Notes under the pieces: generated by a model | The model's database searches: none | What the model was told of the DNA's origin: nothing | What the model saw: only the letters and a program-made list of their open reading frames with translations | From: Cyclobacteriaceae bacterium | GTDB lineage: Bacteria > Bacteroidota > Bacteroidia > Cytophagales > Cyclobacteriaceae | Length of the DNA stretch: 64,000 bases | Direction: 5' to 3' | Assembly (NCBI GenBank): GCA_022841475.1 | Contig: JALHRJ010000001.1 | Span: forward strand, 27,430-91,429 | Shown: one piece after another, positions 25,713 to 34,762 of the stretch | Layout: every line of letters starts with the position of its first letter | How positions within the stretch are numbered: the first letter of the stretch is position 1 | Position numbers and translations under genes: made by a program

Positions 25713-26801
25713 TTACATCAACTTAGTATATACATCCTGTGTAAGTCTGGCAGTCTGTTGCCACGAAAATTCCTTTGCACGGTCAAACCCATTCTGTATA
25801 AGATTTGTCCGTATAGGTTGTTGTGATACTAATGTCTCGGCTACGGAGAGTATAGAATCCTTATTGGTTGGATTAAAATAGAGCGCAGCATTTCCGGCTA
25901 CTTCAGGCAACGAACTCGTTTCACTCGCGCCAATGGGGCATCCACAATTCATTGCTTCCAGTAATGGAATACCAAATCCCTCATAGACAGAAGGAAAAAA
26001 GAAGGCGAGTGCATTAGAATAATACTTCCTTAAATTATCATCAGTACCACCAAAATATTTTATTCTATTTTGAATTTTTAACTCTTTAAATAATGAATGC
26101 TCTTCCCTGGTAAATTTTCCACCGCCTACACAGTATAGATATAGATTCGATTTTTTTAACAACAATGGAGCAACGGAAGTAACAAAATATATAAAATTCT
26201 TGTAGTCATTTCTACCCCCAACAAATAATAAATAATCTTCATCCTTCATTTCCCCAATTACCTTACTCGAACTGGTAATCGAAGAAGCCAGATGAATAAC
26301 AGAAACTTTTTCTGGCGGAATTCCATAGTACTCAACCAGGTCATTCTTAGAACTGGAGGAAACGGCAATAATGCTATCCGCTCTGTTCAATGTTTGTCTC
26401 TTATGGGTTAGTGTTCTACGGTCATCAGTCTTATACTTTTCATGGATAATATCATGAAATGTTATAACAATTGGCTTTTTACTTTTTATATTCAGGTAGT
26501 AGGGATCATAGTACGTTGGATGAAATACATCAAAATTATCTTGTCTATAAATCGTCTTACTTCGCACTTCATTAAGCAAGTTCATTGTCTCTATCTTGCG
26601 CTGCAACTTAATGATCTTGAAGAAAGGAGTTGATTTGATAATTTTACTTTCCCTGATGTATTCATTGTTAGAAAACAAAAGTGAATTATAAACTGCCATT
26701 TCTGGTACTTTTTGAAATTGAGTTGTCAATTCATAAAAATATCTTGAAATCCCTCCGTACTCCTGAATTGTAAATGCCTGATGATCAAATAATATTTTCA
26801 T
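25713..26801 (-). CDS. Glycosyltransferase family 4
   Basis: Seen: FDHQAFTIQEYGGISRYFYEL at the N-terminus, DVFHPTYYDPYYL, PIVITFHDIIHEKY, DSIIAVSSSSKNDLVEYYGIPPEKVSVIHL, YLLFVGGRNDYKNFIYFV and the donor-site block PSVYEGFGIPLLEAMNCGCPIGASETSSLPEVAGNAALYF (E-x7-E). 362 aa, full length for GT4 of the WbaZ/mannosyltransferase type. It ends the minus-strand exopolysaccharide operon and starts 2 bp after the GT2 gene. Donor unknown; GDP-mannose would fit the gmd context. Confidence 0.92.
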   Translation of the reverse strand: MKILFDHQAFTIQEYGGISRYFYELTTQFQKVPEMAVYNSLLFSNNEYIRESKIIKSTPFFKIIKLQRKIETMNLLNEVRSKTIYRQDNFDVFHPTYYDPYYLNIKSKKPIVITFHDIIHEKYKTDDRRTLTHKRQTLNRADSIIAVSSSSKNDLVEYYGIPPEKVSVIHLASSITSSSKVIGEMKDEDYLLFVGGRNDYKNFIYFVTSVAPLLLKKSNLYLYCVGGGKFTREEHSLFKELKIQNRIKYFGGTDDNLRKYYSNALAFFFPSVYEGFGIPLLEAMNCGCPIGASETSSLPEVAGNAALYFNPTNKDSILSVAETLVSQQPIRTNLIQNGFDRAKEFSWQQTARLTQDVYTKLM

Positions 26802-26803
26802 GT

Positions 26804-27643
26804 CTATTTAAGCCAAAATCCACCAAGCCTCCTAAAATATCCTGTTACTAAAGCAGCAAACATTTCCTCATAGGGACAATTTCGAAGTGTGTAAATCGTG
26901 AAATTCTTAAGATTACCCCCACCCCTGATACTGAACAAATGATTAAAATAATTCTTCAGCGTCTTTTGTTTTCTGATCTTGTGATCACCTCCTTCTTCCG
27001 GATACGTATAGAGCTTTGCATCGTAATTACAATAAATAGTAAATCCATAAGTTCTTGCCCGTTGGGTAAAATCGTAATCAGCCATATAATGTGGCAAATA
27101 CTTCTCTTCAAAAAGGCCAATTTTTTTAAATACCCGCTCCGGTATTAATAGCCCACGTGCCGGAAACAACGAAACCTCATGCAAACCCATTTGGTTCTCC
27201 TTGACCAGGGTATCCAATAGATACGTGGATTGACCCGATGACCAATTAAATATTTCACCACCATAATAGGGGCGCTTAGTTTTAATATCAAGATCCAAAG
27301 CTCCAATTAAGGCTAATGGATTCTCTTCAGCGCTGATCATCATTTTCTCCACAAAATCAGGCGAAGCTACTGTGTCATTATTGAGAGTCATTATATAATC
27401 TGCATTCAAATCAAGAGCCACATTAATACCCATATTGATAGCAGCAGTCCAAAACAAATTTCCATCACCATGCAATACAATGACATCAGGAAAATTAGTA
27501 CTCAGCATTTCCCAGGTGCCGTCCGTTGAACCATCATCCACCACAATAATAAAATCAGCGGGTTGAGATTGCCTTTGCAATGACTCTAAACAATCGCGTG
27601 TAAAACTTTTTCGATTATGAACAGGAATAACTATGCAAATCAT
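26804..27643 (-). CDS. Glycosyltransferase family 2 (rhamnosyltransferase-like)
   Basis: Seen: ICIVIPVHNRKSFTRDCLESL, DFIIVVDDGSTDGTWEML, INVALDLNADYIMTLNNDTVASPDF (the NND metal site of WbbL/RfbF-type GT2), LFPARGLLIPERVFKKIGLFEEKYLPHYMADYDFTQRA. 279 aa. Family: many members of this subgroup transfer deoxysugars such as rhamnose. That the acceptor is the lipid-linked repeat unit is inference from the cluster. It lies 28 bp after the polymerase gene. Confidence 0.9.
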   Translation of the reverse strand: MICIVIPVHNRKSFTRDCLESLQRQSQPADFIIVVDDGSTDGTWEMLSTNFPDVIVLHGDGNLFWTAAINMGINVALDLNADYIMTLNNDTVASPDFVEKMMISAEENPLALIGALDLDIKTKRPYYGGEIFNWSSGQSTYLLDTLVKENQMGLHEVSLFPARGLLIPERVFKKIGLFEEKYLPHYMADYDFTQRARTYGFTIYCNYDAKLYTYPEEGGDHKIRKQKTLKNYFNHLFSIRGGGNLKNFTIYTLRNCPYEEMFAALVTGYFRRLGGFWLK

Positions 27644-27670
27644 GTTGATGTAATTTTAGTTGTCCATATA

Positions 27671-29002
27671 CTATACCCAATCAGCTTCAGTAGGTTTAAA
27701 TTCATGTACCATCAAATTCTCTTTATGCGCATTTCGTGTTGCCATGCGCATCTTCTCTAGTTTAGGAATGGCAATTATTGCCACCATGAAAGAAAATATC
27801 ACAAACCCCAAAGCATCGAGATATAAAAATGTGTCAATCTGTAAAATGAACAAGAAAAATATTACAACCGGAAAAAATGCACCCTCTGATCTTCCATCTT
27901 TACTCATCTGTTTAAAATATTGATAAATTCCATACAGGATAATGCAGAAAATGATGAAGAAGACAATTCCCTGACTAACCAGAATTTCCATGGAAGTACT
28001 GTGTAGGTGCATATGAAAAACGTCCTTTTCATTCCACATCTTAGCGACATCATCAATGAGCCCCAAGAAATAATGTCCTTTATAACCATTACCCCATATC
28101 CAACCTTGCCGATCATCGAGTAACCAATTCATTGCATCCTGCCATAAAAAAGCTCGCCCGTTAAATGTAGTCACATCTTCTATGTCAACCCGTTGCATCA
28201 TAGACGATAGCCCCGGAAGCTGCAATATTTTATAGATAGGAAGAGCTGATCCTAAAAGCATAGGGATGGTAAACAAGGACAAAAGATAAATCCCTCGCAT
28301 CCGGGCAATCCCCAAAAGGTAAAGACTCATCACAAGAACATATACCAGAATTGTGAGCCGTGAATTAATCAGAAAAAATAAACCGAGATTGAATAAGAAA
28401 TAAGCACTCAAGGAAGCAAATCGAATTGGATCAGTCCAATGCCGCTTTAGATAATATAATAAGAGTAAGTTAATGATGGCCAATAAACTGGCTCCGCTAT
28501 AAAAGCCGCCTAAAAAGGGAAAATTTAAACGGCCTTCCAGACTGTGTGTCTCGTTAGCTAAGCCCAACGCGAAATAACCAACTAAGTTGATAGCAAGTAA
28601 TAAACTCAAGCTGATTATTAACACTTGCAAAAGCTTTTCTCTGGTAGTATTGTTATATAACACTACGATAAGAAATGCATGAAAAGGTATTATTATTAAC
28701 AAGGATTTTGTGAAAGTGAGAATTGTAGTCGCTTCGGGTAGGCCTTTGTTTAAAGCAATAAATAAAGAGCCTGCTGATGACAACACAAACAACAACATAA
28801 AGTAATAGAACTTATTTACCCTACTGTCGAATCCCCCACTATACAAGCTGTTAATAAAATAAAACAGAATGATAAAAATAAAAGGAGCTAGTGAAATAAG
28901 ATATCCTATGGATGGACTATTAACTGCAGAAATATAGGTTCCAAGTCCATAAATTGGAAAGCTAATGATGCATAAGAAATTTATGATATCTCTTTTATAC
29001 AC
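27671..29002 (-). CDS. Wzy-like O-antigen polymerase/ligase family membrane protein
   Basis: Seen: about 11-12 hydrophobic helices over 443 aa, with a large hydrophilic loop near 290-345 (NGRAFLWQDAMNWLLDDRQGWIWGNGYKGHYFLG ... HMHLHSTSMEILVSQG). This is the Wzy_C/O-antigen-ligase loop with its conserved Arg and the HxHxxxxxxL-like segment. Family: polymerises undecaprenyl-linked repeat units on the periplasmic face. It is the only candidate polymerase in a locus that also has a Wzx flippase, a Wzc-type co-polymerase and Wza, so the Wzy role is well supported by context. Confidence 0.88.
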   Translation of the reverse strand: MYKRDIINFLCIISFPIYGLGTYISAVNSPSIGYLISLAPFIFIILFYFINSLYSGGFDSRVNKFYYFMLLFVLSSAGSLFIALNKGLPEATTILTFTKSLLIIIPFHAFLIVVLYNNTTREKLLQVLIISLSLLLAINLVGYFALGLANETHSLEGRLNFPFLGGFYSGASLLAIINLLLLYYLKRHWTDPIRFASLSAYFLFNLGLFFLINSRLTILVYVLVMSLYLLGIARMRGIYLLSLFTIPMLLGSALPIYKILQLPGLSSMMQRVDIEDVTTFNGRAFLWQDAMNWLLDDRQGWIWGNGYKGHYFLGLIDDVAKMWNEKDVFHMHLHSTSMEILVSQGIVFFIIFCIILYGIYQYFKQMSKDGRSEGAFFPVVIFFLFILQIDTFLYLDALGFVIFSFMVAIIAIPKLEKMRMATRNAHKENLMVHEFKPTEADWV

Positions 29003-29031
29003 AGCAAGTCAGGTTAAGTATGGCAAGAATG

Positions 29032-30060
29032 TCATGAGAAGATTGTGATAAGTGGTTTAACAAGTCTTGATAAAACTTCTAAAGGGAAAACATTTTTGAG
29101 TTGGGATTTAATCCTTGATCCAAAAGATGTATTGGCAAGTCTAAAGATCTTTGTCTCTTTCGCTTGATCAACCATTACAACTTTTGGATGGTACAGCGGA
29201 AATCTCATTTCTTCCAATTTAAGGTCATGCCCCACCGCTTTTAAATTACTGGTGTTTGTAGCATACTTTCCAAAACCCAGATTAATAACAAGATTGGAAT
29301 TTGGAACTATCACCAAACCGGAATTTATTTTACATGCAAACTGCCATTGATAGTCCCAAATGGTTTTAGAACTGGTTACCGCATCGCCTTCATACATCTT
29401 TTTAAAAACATAATTATAGAAATCCCGCTCATAGATGGTGTGATAAGTATCGCTCAGATATCTCTTCTTATCAATCTCTACGTGCTTGCTCATCGTAAAG
29501 TCAAAGAGCTTCCAGGCCCTGCGCCACGTTGCCCATCCCCATATATAGGTAAGGTTTGAAAAACGGTAAGATAATTCTCTATCACGCTGATCATTTGATT
29601 CCAAATTATTTCCTCCAATGTGCATTACACGCATATCCTCTCTGTACTTTGTCAACAACTCTTCACAAAACGGAAAGAAAGAAGCTGATGGCAAACAATC
29701 ATCTTCCAATATGATCCCCTCTGTTTCTTGCTCAAAAAACCAGGTAATCGCAGTACTGGGTCCTTTACCACAGCCAAGATTTTCTTGTCTTATTAATGTC
29801 TGTACTGAACACTCCCAATCTATTTCGCTAAGTATCGACTGCACCTTTGAACAATTTATTACATCTGTTGTAACCTCTGGTCTTGGTCCATCGAATGCTA
29901 TATAAAATCTTATAGGCTTTACCTTCCTGATAGCTTCAAATACAAGTCGTGTTGTATCAGGTCTATTGAAGGCAATCAATAAAACAGCAGTATGTAGCGC
30001 ATTCAAAGGCGTAGTATAGGAATTAAAAACCTTAGGTAAAGATGATAGAGTGGCTCTCAA
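29032..30060 (-). CDS. GT-A-fold glycosyltransferase, tandem paralog 1
   Basis: Seen: AVLLIAFNRPDTTRLVFEAIRKVKPIRFYIAFDGPRPE, QENLGCGKGPSTAITWFFEQETEGIILEDDCLPSASFFPFCEELL, and RFSNLTYIWGWATWRRAWKLFDF. The EDD inside ILEDDCLPS is the DxD-like metal site. Family: a recurrent but poorly characterised glycosyltransferase group of ~310-340 aa in Bacteroidota and cyanobacterial surface loci. It is clearly paralogous to the next two genes and closest to 30136-31128. The final ~50 residues (SRIKSQLKNVFPLEVLSRLVKPL) are shared only with that paralog. A Crp-like palindrome ends 7 bp before its start codon. Confidence 0.7.
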   Translation of the reverse strand: MRATLSSLPKVFNSYTTPLNALHTAVLLIAFNRPDTTRLVFEAIRKVKPIRFYIAFDGPRPEVTTDVINCSKVQSILSEIDWECSVQTLIRQENLGCGKGPSTAITWFFEQETEGIILEDDCLPSASFFPFCEELLTKYREDMRVMHIGGNNLESNDQRDRELSYRFSNLTYIWGWATWRRAWKLFDFTMSKHVEIDKKRYLSDTYHTIYERDFYNYVFKKMYEGDAVTSSKTIWDYQWQFACKINSGLVIVPNSNLVINLGFGKYATNTSNLKAVGHDLKLEEMRFPLYHPKVVMVDQAKETKIFRLANTSFGSRIKSQLKNVFPLEVLSRLVKPLITIFS

Positions 30061-30066
30061 TTTTCA

Positions 30067-30080
30067 ATGATCATCATCAT
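30067..30080. promoter_or_regulatory. Crp/Fnr-like palindrome, site 4
   Basis: ATGATCATCATCAT: ATGA-N6-TCAT in the gap before the minus-strand GT at 29032-30060. It is very close to the start codon and contains an ATC triplet run, so chance or low complexity is more likely here than at the other sites. Confidence 0.3.
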
Positions 30081-30135
30081 CAGGAATTGACAAGATTATC
30101 ATGTTTGGCGATTATAGTTGTTACCATTCTTATTT

Positions 30136-31128
30136 TTAGGTAAACAACGCCTGTAATGGTCGCACCAAGGTATCAACTACTTTTTCCGGAAGTATGTTTT
30201 TAATTTGAGATTTGATTCTGGATGACGGGGATGTGCAGACCAACTTGAAGACCTCGCTTTCCTTTTCATTATCCACCATAACAAACTCAGGATGCCTGAG
30301 TGGAAATTCCATTTTCTCTACCGCGAGGTCATAACCCACCGCAGTAGGATTTACTGTATTGGTTGCATATTCACCAAAACCCAAATTTTTTATCAAATTG
30401 CGATTAGGTACGATGACCAACCCGGAATTAATTTTACAAGCAAATTGCCATTGATAACTCCAAATAGTTCGTGAGCTTATCTTCTCATCACCCTGATGCA
30501 TCTTTTTAAAAACATAGCTATAATAATCCCGCTCATAGATGGATCCGAAAGCTCCAGCCAGGTATTCTTTTATATTTATTTCCGGGTAATGATTCATTTT
30601 GAAATCAAAATGTTTCCAGGCTCTGCGCCAGGTTGCCCAACCCCAGATATAGGTGAGATTTGAAAAGCGATAAGAATACCCATCGGTTTGCATAGAGCCT
30701 TCAAAATTATTTCCACCGATTTCCATCACGCGAGTATCATCTCTATACTTTTCCAACAACTGGGAACAAAACGTAAAAAAAGATAGTGACGGGAGGCAAT
30801 CATCTTCTAGTATAATTCCTTCCTCTTCATGTTCAAAAAACCAGGTGATAGCCGTGGATAATGCCTGACCCAAGCCGAGATTTTCGGTGCGATATAAGGT
30901 GCGTACCTCACAGTCCCAATCTACACCATCAATAATTCTTTTAGCTTCCTCACACTTGGCAGCTTCACCAACTTTACTGCTGCGCGGCCCGTCTGCCGCC
31001 ACATACAAACGTGTTGGTCTTGCTTGTCGAATCACTTCAAAAACCTGGCGGGTTGTTTCTGGTCTGCTAAAAATCATAAACAACACTGGAGTAGTGAGCG
31101 AAGCAGAGAACGTTGAAAGGTTTCCCAT
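30136..31128 (-). CDS. GT-A-fold glycosyltransferase, tandem paralog 2
   Basis: Seen: TPVLFMIFSRPETTRQVFEVIRQARPTRLYVAADGPRSS, LGLGQALSTAITWFFEHEEEGIILEDDCLPSLSFFTFCSQLL, YRFSNLTYIWGWATWRRAWKHFDFKMN and WQFACKINSGLVIVPNRNLIKNLGFGEYATNT. It lines up with 29032-30060 over its whole length, including the C-terminal SRIKSQIKNILPEKVVDTLVRPL. Function as for that gene: transfer of one sugar in the repeat unit. Tandem copies suggest duplication followed by a change in acceptor or donor. Confidence 0.7.
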   Translation of the reverse strand: MGNLSTFSASLTTPVLFMIFSRPETTRQVFEVIRQARPTRLYVAADGPRSSKVGEAAKCEEAKRIIDGVDWDCEVRTLYRTENLGLGQALSTAITWFFEHEEEGIILEDDCLPSLSFFTFCSQLLEKYRDDTRVMEIGGNNFEGSMQTDGYSYRFSNLTYIWGWATWRRAWKHFDFKMNHYPEINIKEYLAGAFGSIYERDYYSYVFKKMHQGDEKISSRTIWSYQWQFACKINSGLVIVPNRNLIKNLGFGEYATNTVNPTAVGYDLAVEKMEFPLRHPEFVMVDNEKESEVFKLVCTSPSSRIKSQIKNILPEKVVDTLVRPLQALFT

Positions 31129-31162
31129 AAATTTAAAACTAGTACTTATTCAAAAGCAACAT

Positions 31163-32077
31163 CTAATAGGAGAGCTTTGAAATGAGGTTCTCGATCATGA
31201 ATTCCTTAAAATATTTCTTATCGGAAGCAAAATCCCGGATAACGAAGGGTGGGTGTTTTAACGGAAAAGCCATCTCCTGTATTTGCAACTTAGCACTCAT
31301 GCTATTACTATTTTGCGTGTGGGTAGCATCGTCCCCAAAACCAAGATTCCGAACTAAATTATCATTTGGCACTATTGATAATCCTGCGTTAACGTATCTC
31401 GCAAAATCCCATTGATAGTCCCACCAATCAACGCGTTCAGCGGTCACTGTTTTTTCAAATTTTCTAAGTCGATACAATTTCTCCAGTGGATTCAAAAAGA
31501 AATTATCAAAGTATTTATTCCTTTTCACCTCATCGTATAAGGCAATTTTATAATCAAATTTTTTCCAGGCTCTGCGCCAGGTAGCCCACCCCCAAATATG
31601 CCCGCTTCTAGAAAAATAATAAGAGTAATCAGCATCATTTTGCCAGCCATTCAGAAAGTTGTTACCTCCTATGTGCATAATACGGGTGTCATTTCTATAG
31701 CGTTCCAATAACTCCTGACAATACCAAAAAAAACTCTGTGCGGGCAAGCAATCGTCTTCGAGAATAATTCCTTCTTCTTCGTGTTCAAAAAACCATGTGA
31801 TTGCAGTTGAAGGTGCGATCCCACAATTCAAGTTAACATTACTAAATAGCGTTTTAACTTCACATTCCCAATCCACGCCACGTATTACCTGTCTGGCTAA
31901 CTCACAATTAATCCCATCCGTAACATGGCCGTGACGAGGTCCATCAGCTGCCACATATAACCGAGATGGTTTTGCTTTACGAATAGCTTCAAATACAAGT
32001 TTAGTTGTATCGGGTCTATTAAAAATAATCATAAGCACAGCCGTTTGAAGAGGTTGCGGTGGATTAAAGGTTGACAT
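31163..32077 (-). CDS. GT-A-fold glycosyltransferase, tandem paralog 3
   Basis: Seen: TAVLMIIFNRPDTTKLVFEAIRKAKPSRLYVAADGPRHG, VNLNCGIAPSTAITWFFEHEEEGIILEDDCLPAQSFFWYCQELL, FSRSGHIWGWATWRRAWKKFDYKIA and WDYQWDFARYVNAGLSIVPNDNLVRNLGFGDDATHT. Same family as the two downstream paralogs but more divergent in the middle (a KLYRLRKFEKTVTAERVDW insertion region) and without their C-terminal tail. First of the three in the direction of transcription; a perfect Crp-like palindrome lies 48 bp before its start. Confidence 0.7.
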   Translation of the reverse strand: MSTFNPPQPLQTAVLMIIFNRPDTTKLVFEAIRKAKPSRLYVAADGPRHGHVTDGINCELARQVIRGVDWECEVKTLFSNVNLNCGIAPSTAITWFFEHEEEGIILEDDCLPAQSFFWYCQELLERYRNDTRIMHIGGNNFLNGWQNDADYSYYFSRSGHIWGWATWRRAWKKFDYKIALYDEVKRNKYFDNFFLNPLEKLYRLRKFEKTVTAERVDWWDYQWDFARYVNAGLSIVPNDNLVRNLGFGDDATHTQNSNSMSAKLQIQEMAFPLKHPPFVIRDFASDKKYFKEFMIENLISKLSY

Positions 32078-32124
32078 TACTAATTATTAGAACTTAAAAT
32101 TGCATTTTATGGGCCCATATATCA

Positions 32125-32138
32125 ATGATATAAATCAT
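32125..32138. promoter_or_regulatory. Crp/Fnr-like palindrome, site 5
   Basis: ATGATATAAATCAT: perfect ATGA-N6-TCAT in the 79-bp gap between the GT61-like gene and the first tandem GT, 48 bp upstream of the latter's start codon. Confidence 0.5.
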
Positions 32139-32156
32139 CCTGAAAACATAACATGA

Positions 32157-33404
32157 TCATGAAGGAGCAGCATGTATATAACGGCACATGTTTTTGTTGT
32201 ACACTTCATAATCGTTAATCATAGCAATTGTCTTGCTTGCTACTGATTTCGGATGCACATATTGATCAACAAAACGATAAAAGAAAAGCTGTAGCCGGTT
32301 GCTATACCGTACCGATATATCCTGAATCATATTTCCATAGCGATCTTCAGGTAAAATTTCAACGCAGCCAGCCGCTAAAGCTGTTGGTAAAAGCATATTT
32401 GAACCGTGAATGCCAATCACTACATGACTCTTTGCATAGGTAATACACCAGGCTCTTTCAATAATCGGGTTTAATCTCCACTTGCGTTCGTCTGAAGCAT
32501 AACCTGCAAATTTCCCCGTTCTTCCAAGTCCCACAATGTTAAAATTCGCCTCAGGCATTTTTTTTCTGATTAATCTGATGGTTTTTTTAACCATACCATT
32601 CTGCCTTTTTGAAAGATGCCTTGACCCCCAGGGTAAAATCTTGAGTTTTCGGCAAATGCGATAAAACCAAGAGTCTGCTATACCTGGAAACCACCATCGG
32701 TCCTCGCGTAAAACAAATGTAATTGTTGGTCTTTGTGTTGAATAGTTTTCAAGTTGAAAGGGTTTAACATCGGTTAACCGGCTAATATCAACCGTACTTA
32801 AATCAGGATGTGAATAGGCATAGCTTAAATAAATTTCACGAAACCTATGAGACTGATCCGAAACAAATTTTTGAATCGACCGATAGCTATAGACAAGCTC
32901 ATCTAAATTCAAATCAACTGCCCAAACTTCCGCACATCCCTTTGGAATTAACCACTTAAATATCTTGGGAATGATGATAATCAAACCAATGTCCTTCTGA
33001 TGATCCAGATGGTGAAATGCGTTATATAATTTCAGCAGCACATGCCCATATATTGAATCAAGTGTATTGAGAATAATAACTCTATCACATCTATTGTAGA
33101 TATTCATTTCTATTGACACATCATCTTGTCGGATATTCTCATGTGACCGTATGAGGGAATTCGCCAGCCAGGTAGGTGTTACATCTTGTTGATATAATTT
33201 TCCATTTAACTTACCTAAGGTCATGGGATAAGCCACCGTATGACCTACGGGCAGCACCTGGAAGAATTCCAGTCCACACGATCCACAGGTACAATCCGCA
33301 AGCACATTAATTGTTTCAAATCGAATTTCGTTTACAACCGTGCTTTGCGATAGGCACTCCGGACAAGCGTATTGATTTTCCAGGGTGGGTTTAAGTTGAA
33401 CCAT
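32157..33404 (-). CDS. GT61-like glycosyltransferase with N-terminal zinc ribbon (tentative)
   Basis: Seen: an N-terminal four-Cys pattern CPECLSQ ... CTCGSCGLEF that looks like a zinc ribbon. A ~280-residue body with little recognisable signature follows, then KMPEANFNIVGLGR and AKSHVVIGIHGSNMLLPTALAAGCVEILPEDRYGNMIQD. The HGSN-ML block resembles the HGAGLTN motif of GT61/DUF563 transferases. Family: GT61 enzymes transfer xylose, GlcNAc or other sugars. The position between Wzx and the tandem GTs supports a glycosyltransferase. The zinc-ribbon front end is unusual. Moderate certainty only. Confidence 0.5.
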   Translation of the reverse strand: MVQLKPTLENQYACPECLSQSTVVNEIRFETINVLADCTCGSCGLEFFQVLPVGHTVAYPMTLGKLNGKLYQQDVTPTWLANSLIRSHENIRQDDVSIEMNIYNRCDRVIILNTLDSIYGHVLLKLYNAFHHLDHQKDIGLIIIIPKIFKWLIPKGCAEVWAVDLNLDELVYSYRSIQKFVSDQSHRFREIYLSYAYSHPDLSTVDISRLTDVKPFQLENYSTQRPTITFVLREDRWWFPGIADSWFYRICRKLKILPWGSRHLSKRQNGMVKKTIRLIRKKMPEANFNIVGLGRTGKFAGYASDERKWRLNPIIERAWCITYAKSHVVIGIHGSNMLLPTALAAGCVEILPEDRYGNMIQDISVRYSNRLQLFFYRFVDQYVHPKSVASKTIAMINDYEVYNKNMCRYIHAAPS

Positions 33405-33414
33405 ATTATTATAT

Positions 33415-34713
33415 TTAATTAATCTCTTTTAGCCGCCAAAATGTAAAGATGCCTTTGAACATCAATTGTTGATTTTCCCTCGTTTTCTTAAAAAAGATAT
33501 CGACCAGAAAAATACTTATCGTAAAAGATATCATACTCGCTATCACCGAGCCCACCGAAGCGAAATGTGGGATCAGGAAATAATTTAGGGTAATATTGGA
33601 TATCGCACCTATTACAACAGTAAGTAATGAGTACTTGAATAAACTTTCGTTAACGATAAATACAGATTTACCCACACCCATGTTCGAAAAGAAAAGGCGC
33701 AAGGCAAATAATGATAACAGAAAACCTGCTGCCTGATACTCGATTCCATAGAGTAGAATTATAACTCTTTCTGCAAAAAGATAAATGGGAATAGCAACCA
33801 GCAGAAACGCTAAAAACATGAGACGATATAAATTAACCAGCCGGCTGTGATATAACGTCTCACTCATACCCTTTGCTTTTGTAATGGCGGGTGAGAACGT
33901 ACTCATTAGCACCATGGGCATGAAGCCAAATATTTCAATGAATTTTAATGCTACTGAATATTGACCTACTTCCGCGTTATTCAACATTTTTCCGAGCATT
34001 ACCTGATCAATGCGCGCTTGCGTGTGCAACGCCAAACCATATAACGCAATGGGCCACGACTCGCTCAAAAGTTTAAAGGCTAAATCCTTGCGAAACTTCC
34101 AATTGCGAATTGTACCCTGGCGCTTATGATAAGCATAGATAAAACCTGAAGCATTAAGTATAGACGCAAGAACGATCACAATGGCAAACCAAATCAGGGG
34201 CGCGTTTGCAAAAACTAGAGTCAACTTTATGGCGCTTACAAACAAGTTGATCCCTAGCTGAACTTGTACTACATACTTTGACATTACCTGAGCCTGGAAA
34301 AAATAATTGACTACCTCAAAGGCTTTGAAAAATTCAGCAAAAGCAATGATCATGATCAGCGTATTGGTAAAACTGTCATGCTTCATGAAAATGAGAATGA
34401 TAAACATCAATACCAATAAAGTGCTTGAGCCTATCATTTTCAACACAAACCCAGTTCCTAGCAAGTCGTTTTTAGATTCACTATGTTTAGCCAACTCCCG
34501 AACGATGATTTGATCTATACCCAACGTTGAGAACGCAGAAAAAATGCTGACAAAACTTATTGCGTAATTTAGGAGGCCAAAACTTTCGGGTTGGAGGTAA
34601 CGCGCAACATAGATACCAACCAACATACCTACCGCCAGGGTAAATCCCTTTTCAAAAATCAGCCATGAGACATTCTCAAAATATTTGCGAAAACGAAGTG
34701 GTATTAAAAACAT
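33415..34713 (-). CDS. wzx: Wzx-type lipid-linked oligosaccharide flippase
   Basis: Seen: 432 aa with about 12 hydrophobic helices. The N-terminus NVSWLIFEKGFTLAVGMLVGIYVARYLQPESFGLLNYAISFVSIFSAFSTLGIDQIIVREL is classic for the MATE/MVF-type polysaccharide transporters. Later come LYGLALHTQARIDQVMLGKMLNNAEVGQYSVALKFIE and NITLNYFLIPHFASVGSVIASMIS. Function: flips undecaprenyl-PP-linked repeat units to the periplasmic face for the Wzy polymerase encoded in the same operon. It begins 49 bp after the Wzc gene. Confidence 0.93.
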   Translation of the reverse strand: MFLIPLRFRKYFENVSWLIFEKGFTLAVGMLVGIYVARYLQPESFGLLNYAISFVSIFSAFSTLGIDQIIVRELAKHSESKNDLLGTGFVLKMIGSSTLLVLMFIILIFMKHDSFTNTLIMIIAFAEFFKAFEVVNYFFQAQVMSKYVVQVQLGINLFVSAIKLTLVFANAPLIWFAIVIVLASILNASGFIYAYHKRQGTIRNWKFRKDLAFKLLSESWPIALYGLALHTQARIDQVMLGKMLNNAEVGQYSVALKFIEIFGFMPMVLMSTFSPAITKAKGMSETLYHSRLVNLYRLMFLAFLLVAIPIYLFAERVIILLYGIEYQAAGFLLSLFALRLFFSNMGVGKSVFIVNESLFKYSLLTVVIGAISNITLNYFLIPHFASVGSVIASMISFTISIFLVDIFFKKTRENQQLMFKGIFTFWRLKEIN

Positions 34714-34762
34714 GACCTGCTACGTATGTAGTAAGCATTTAGTAGTATTGAAATAGGTAAGA

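Noticed and set aside
34340-34365. ATGATCATGATCAG within the wzx coding region as a further site.
   Set aside because: It is inside a gene and one outer base departs from the consensus; it serves as an example of the expected background of near matches.
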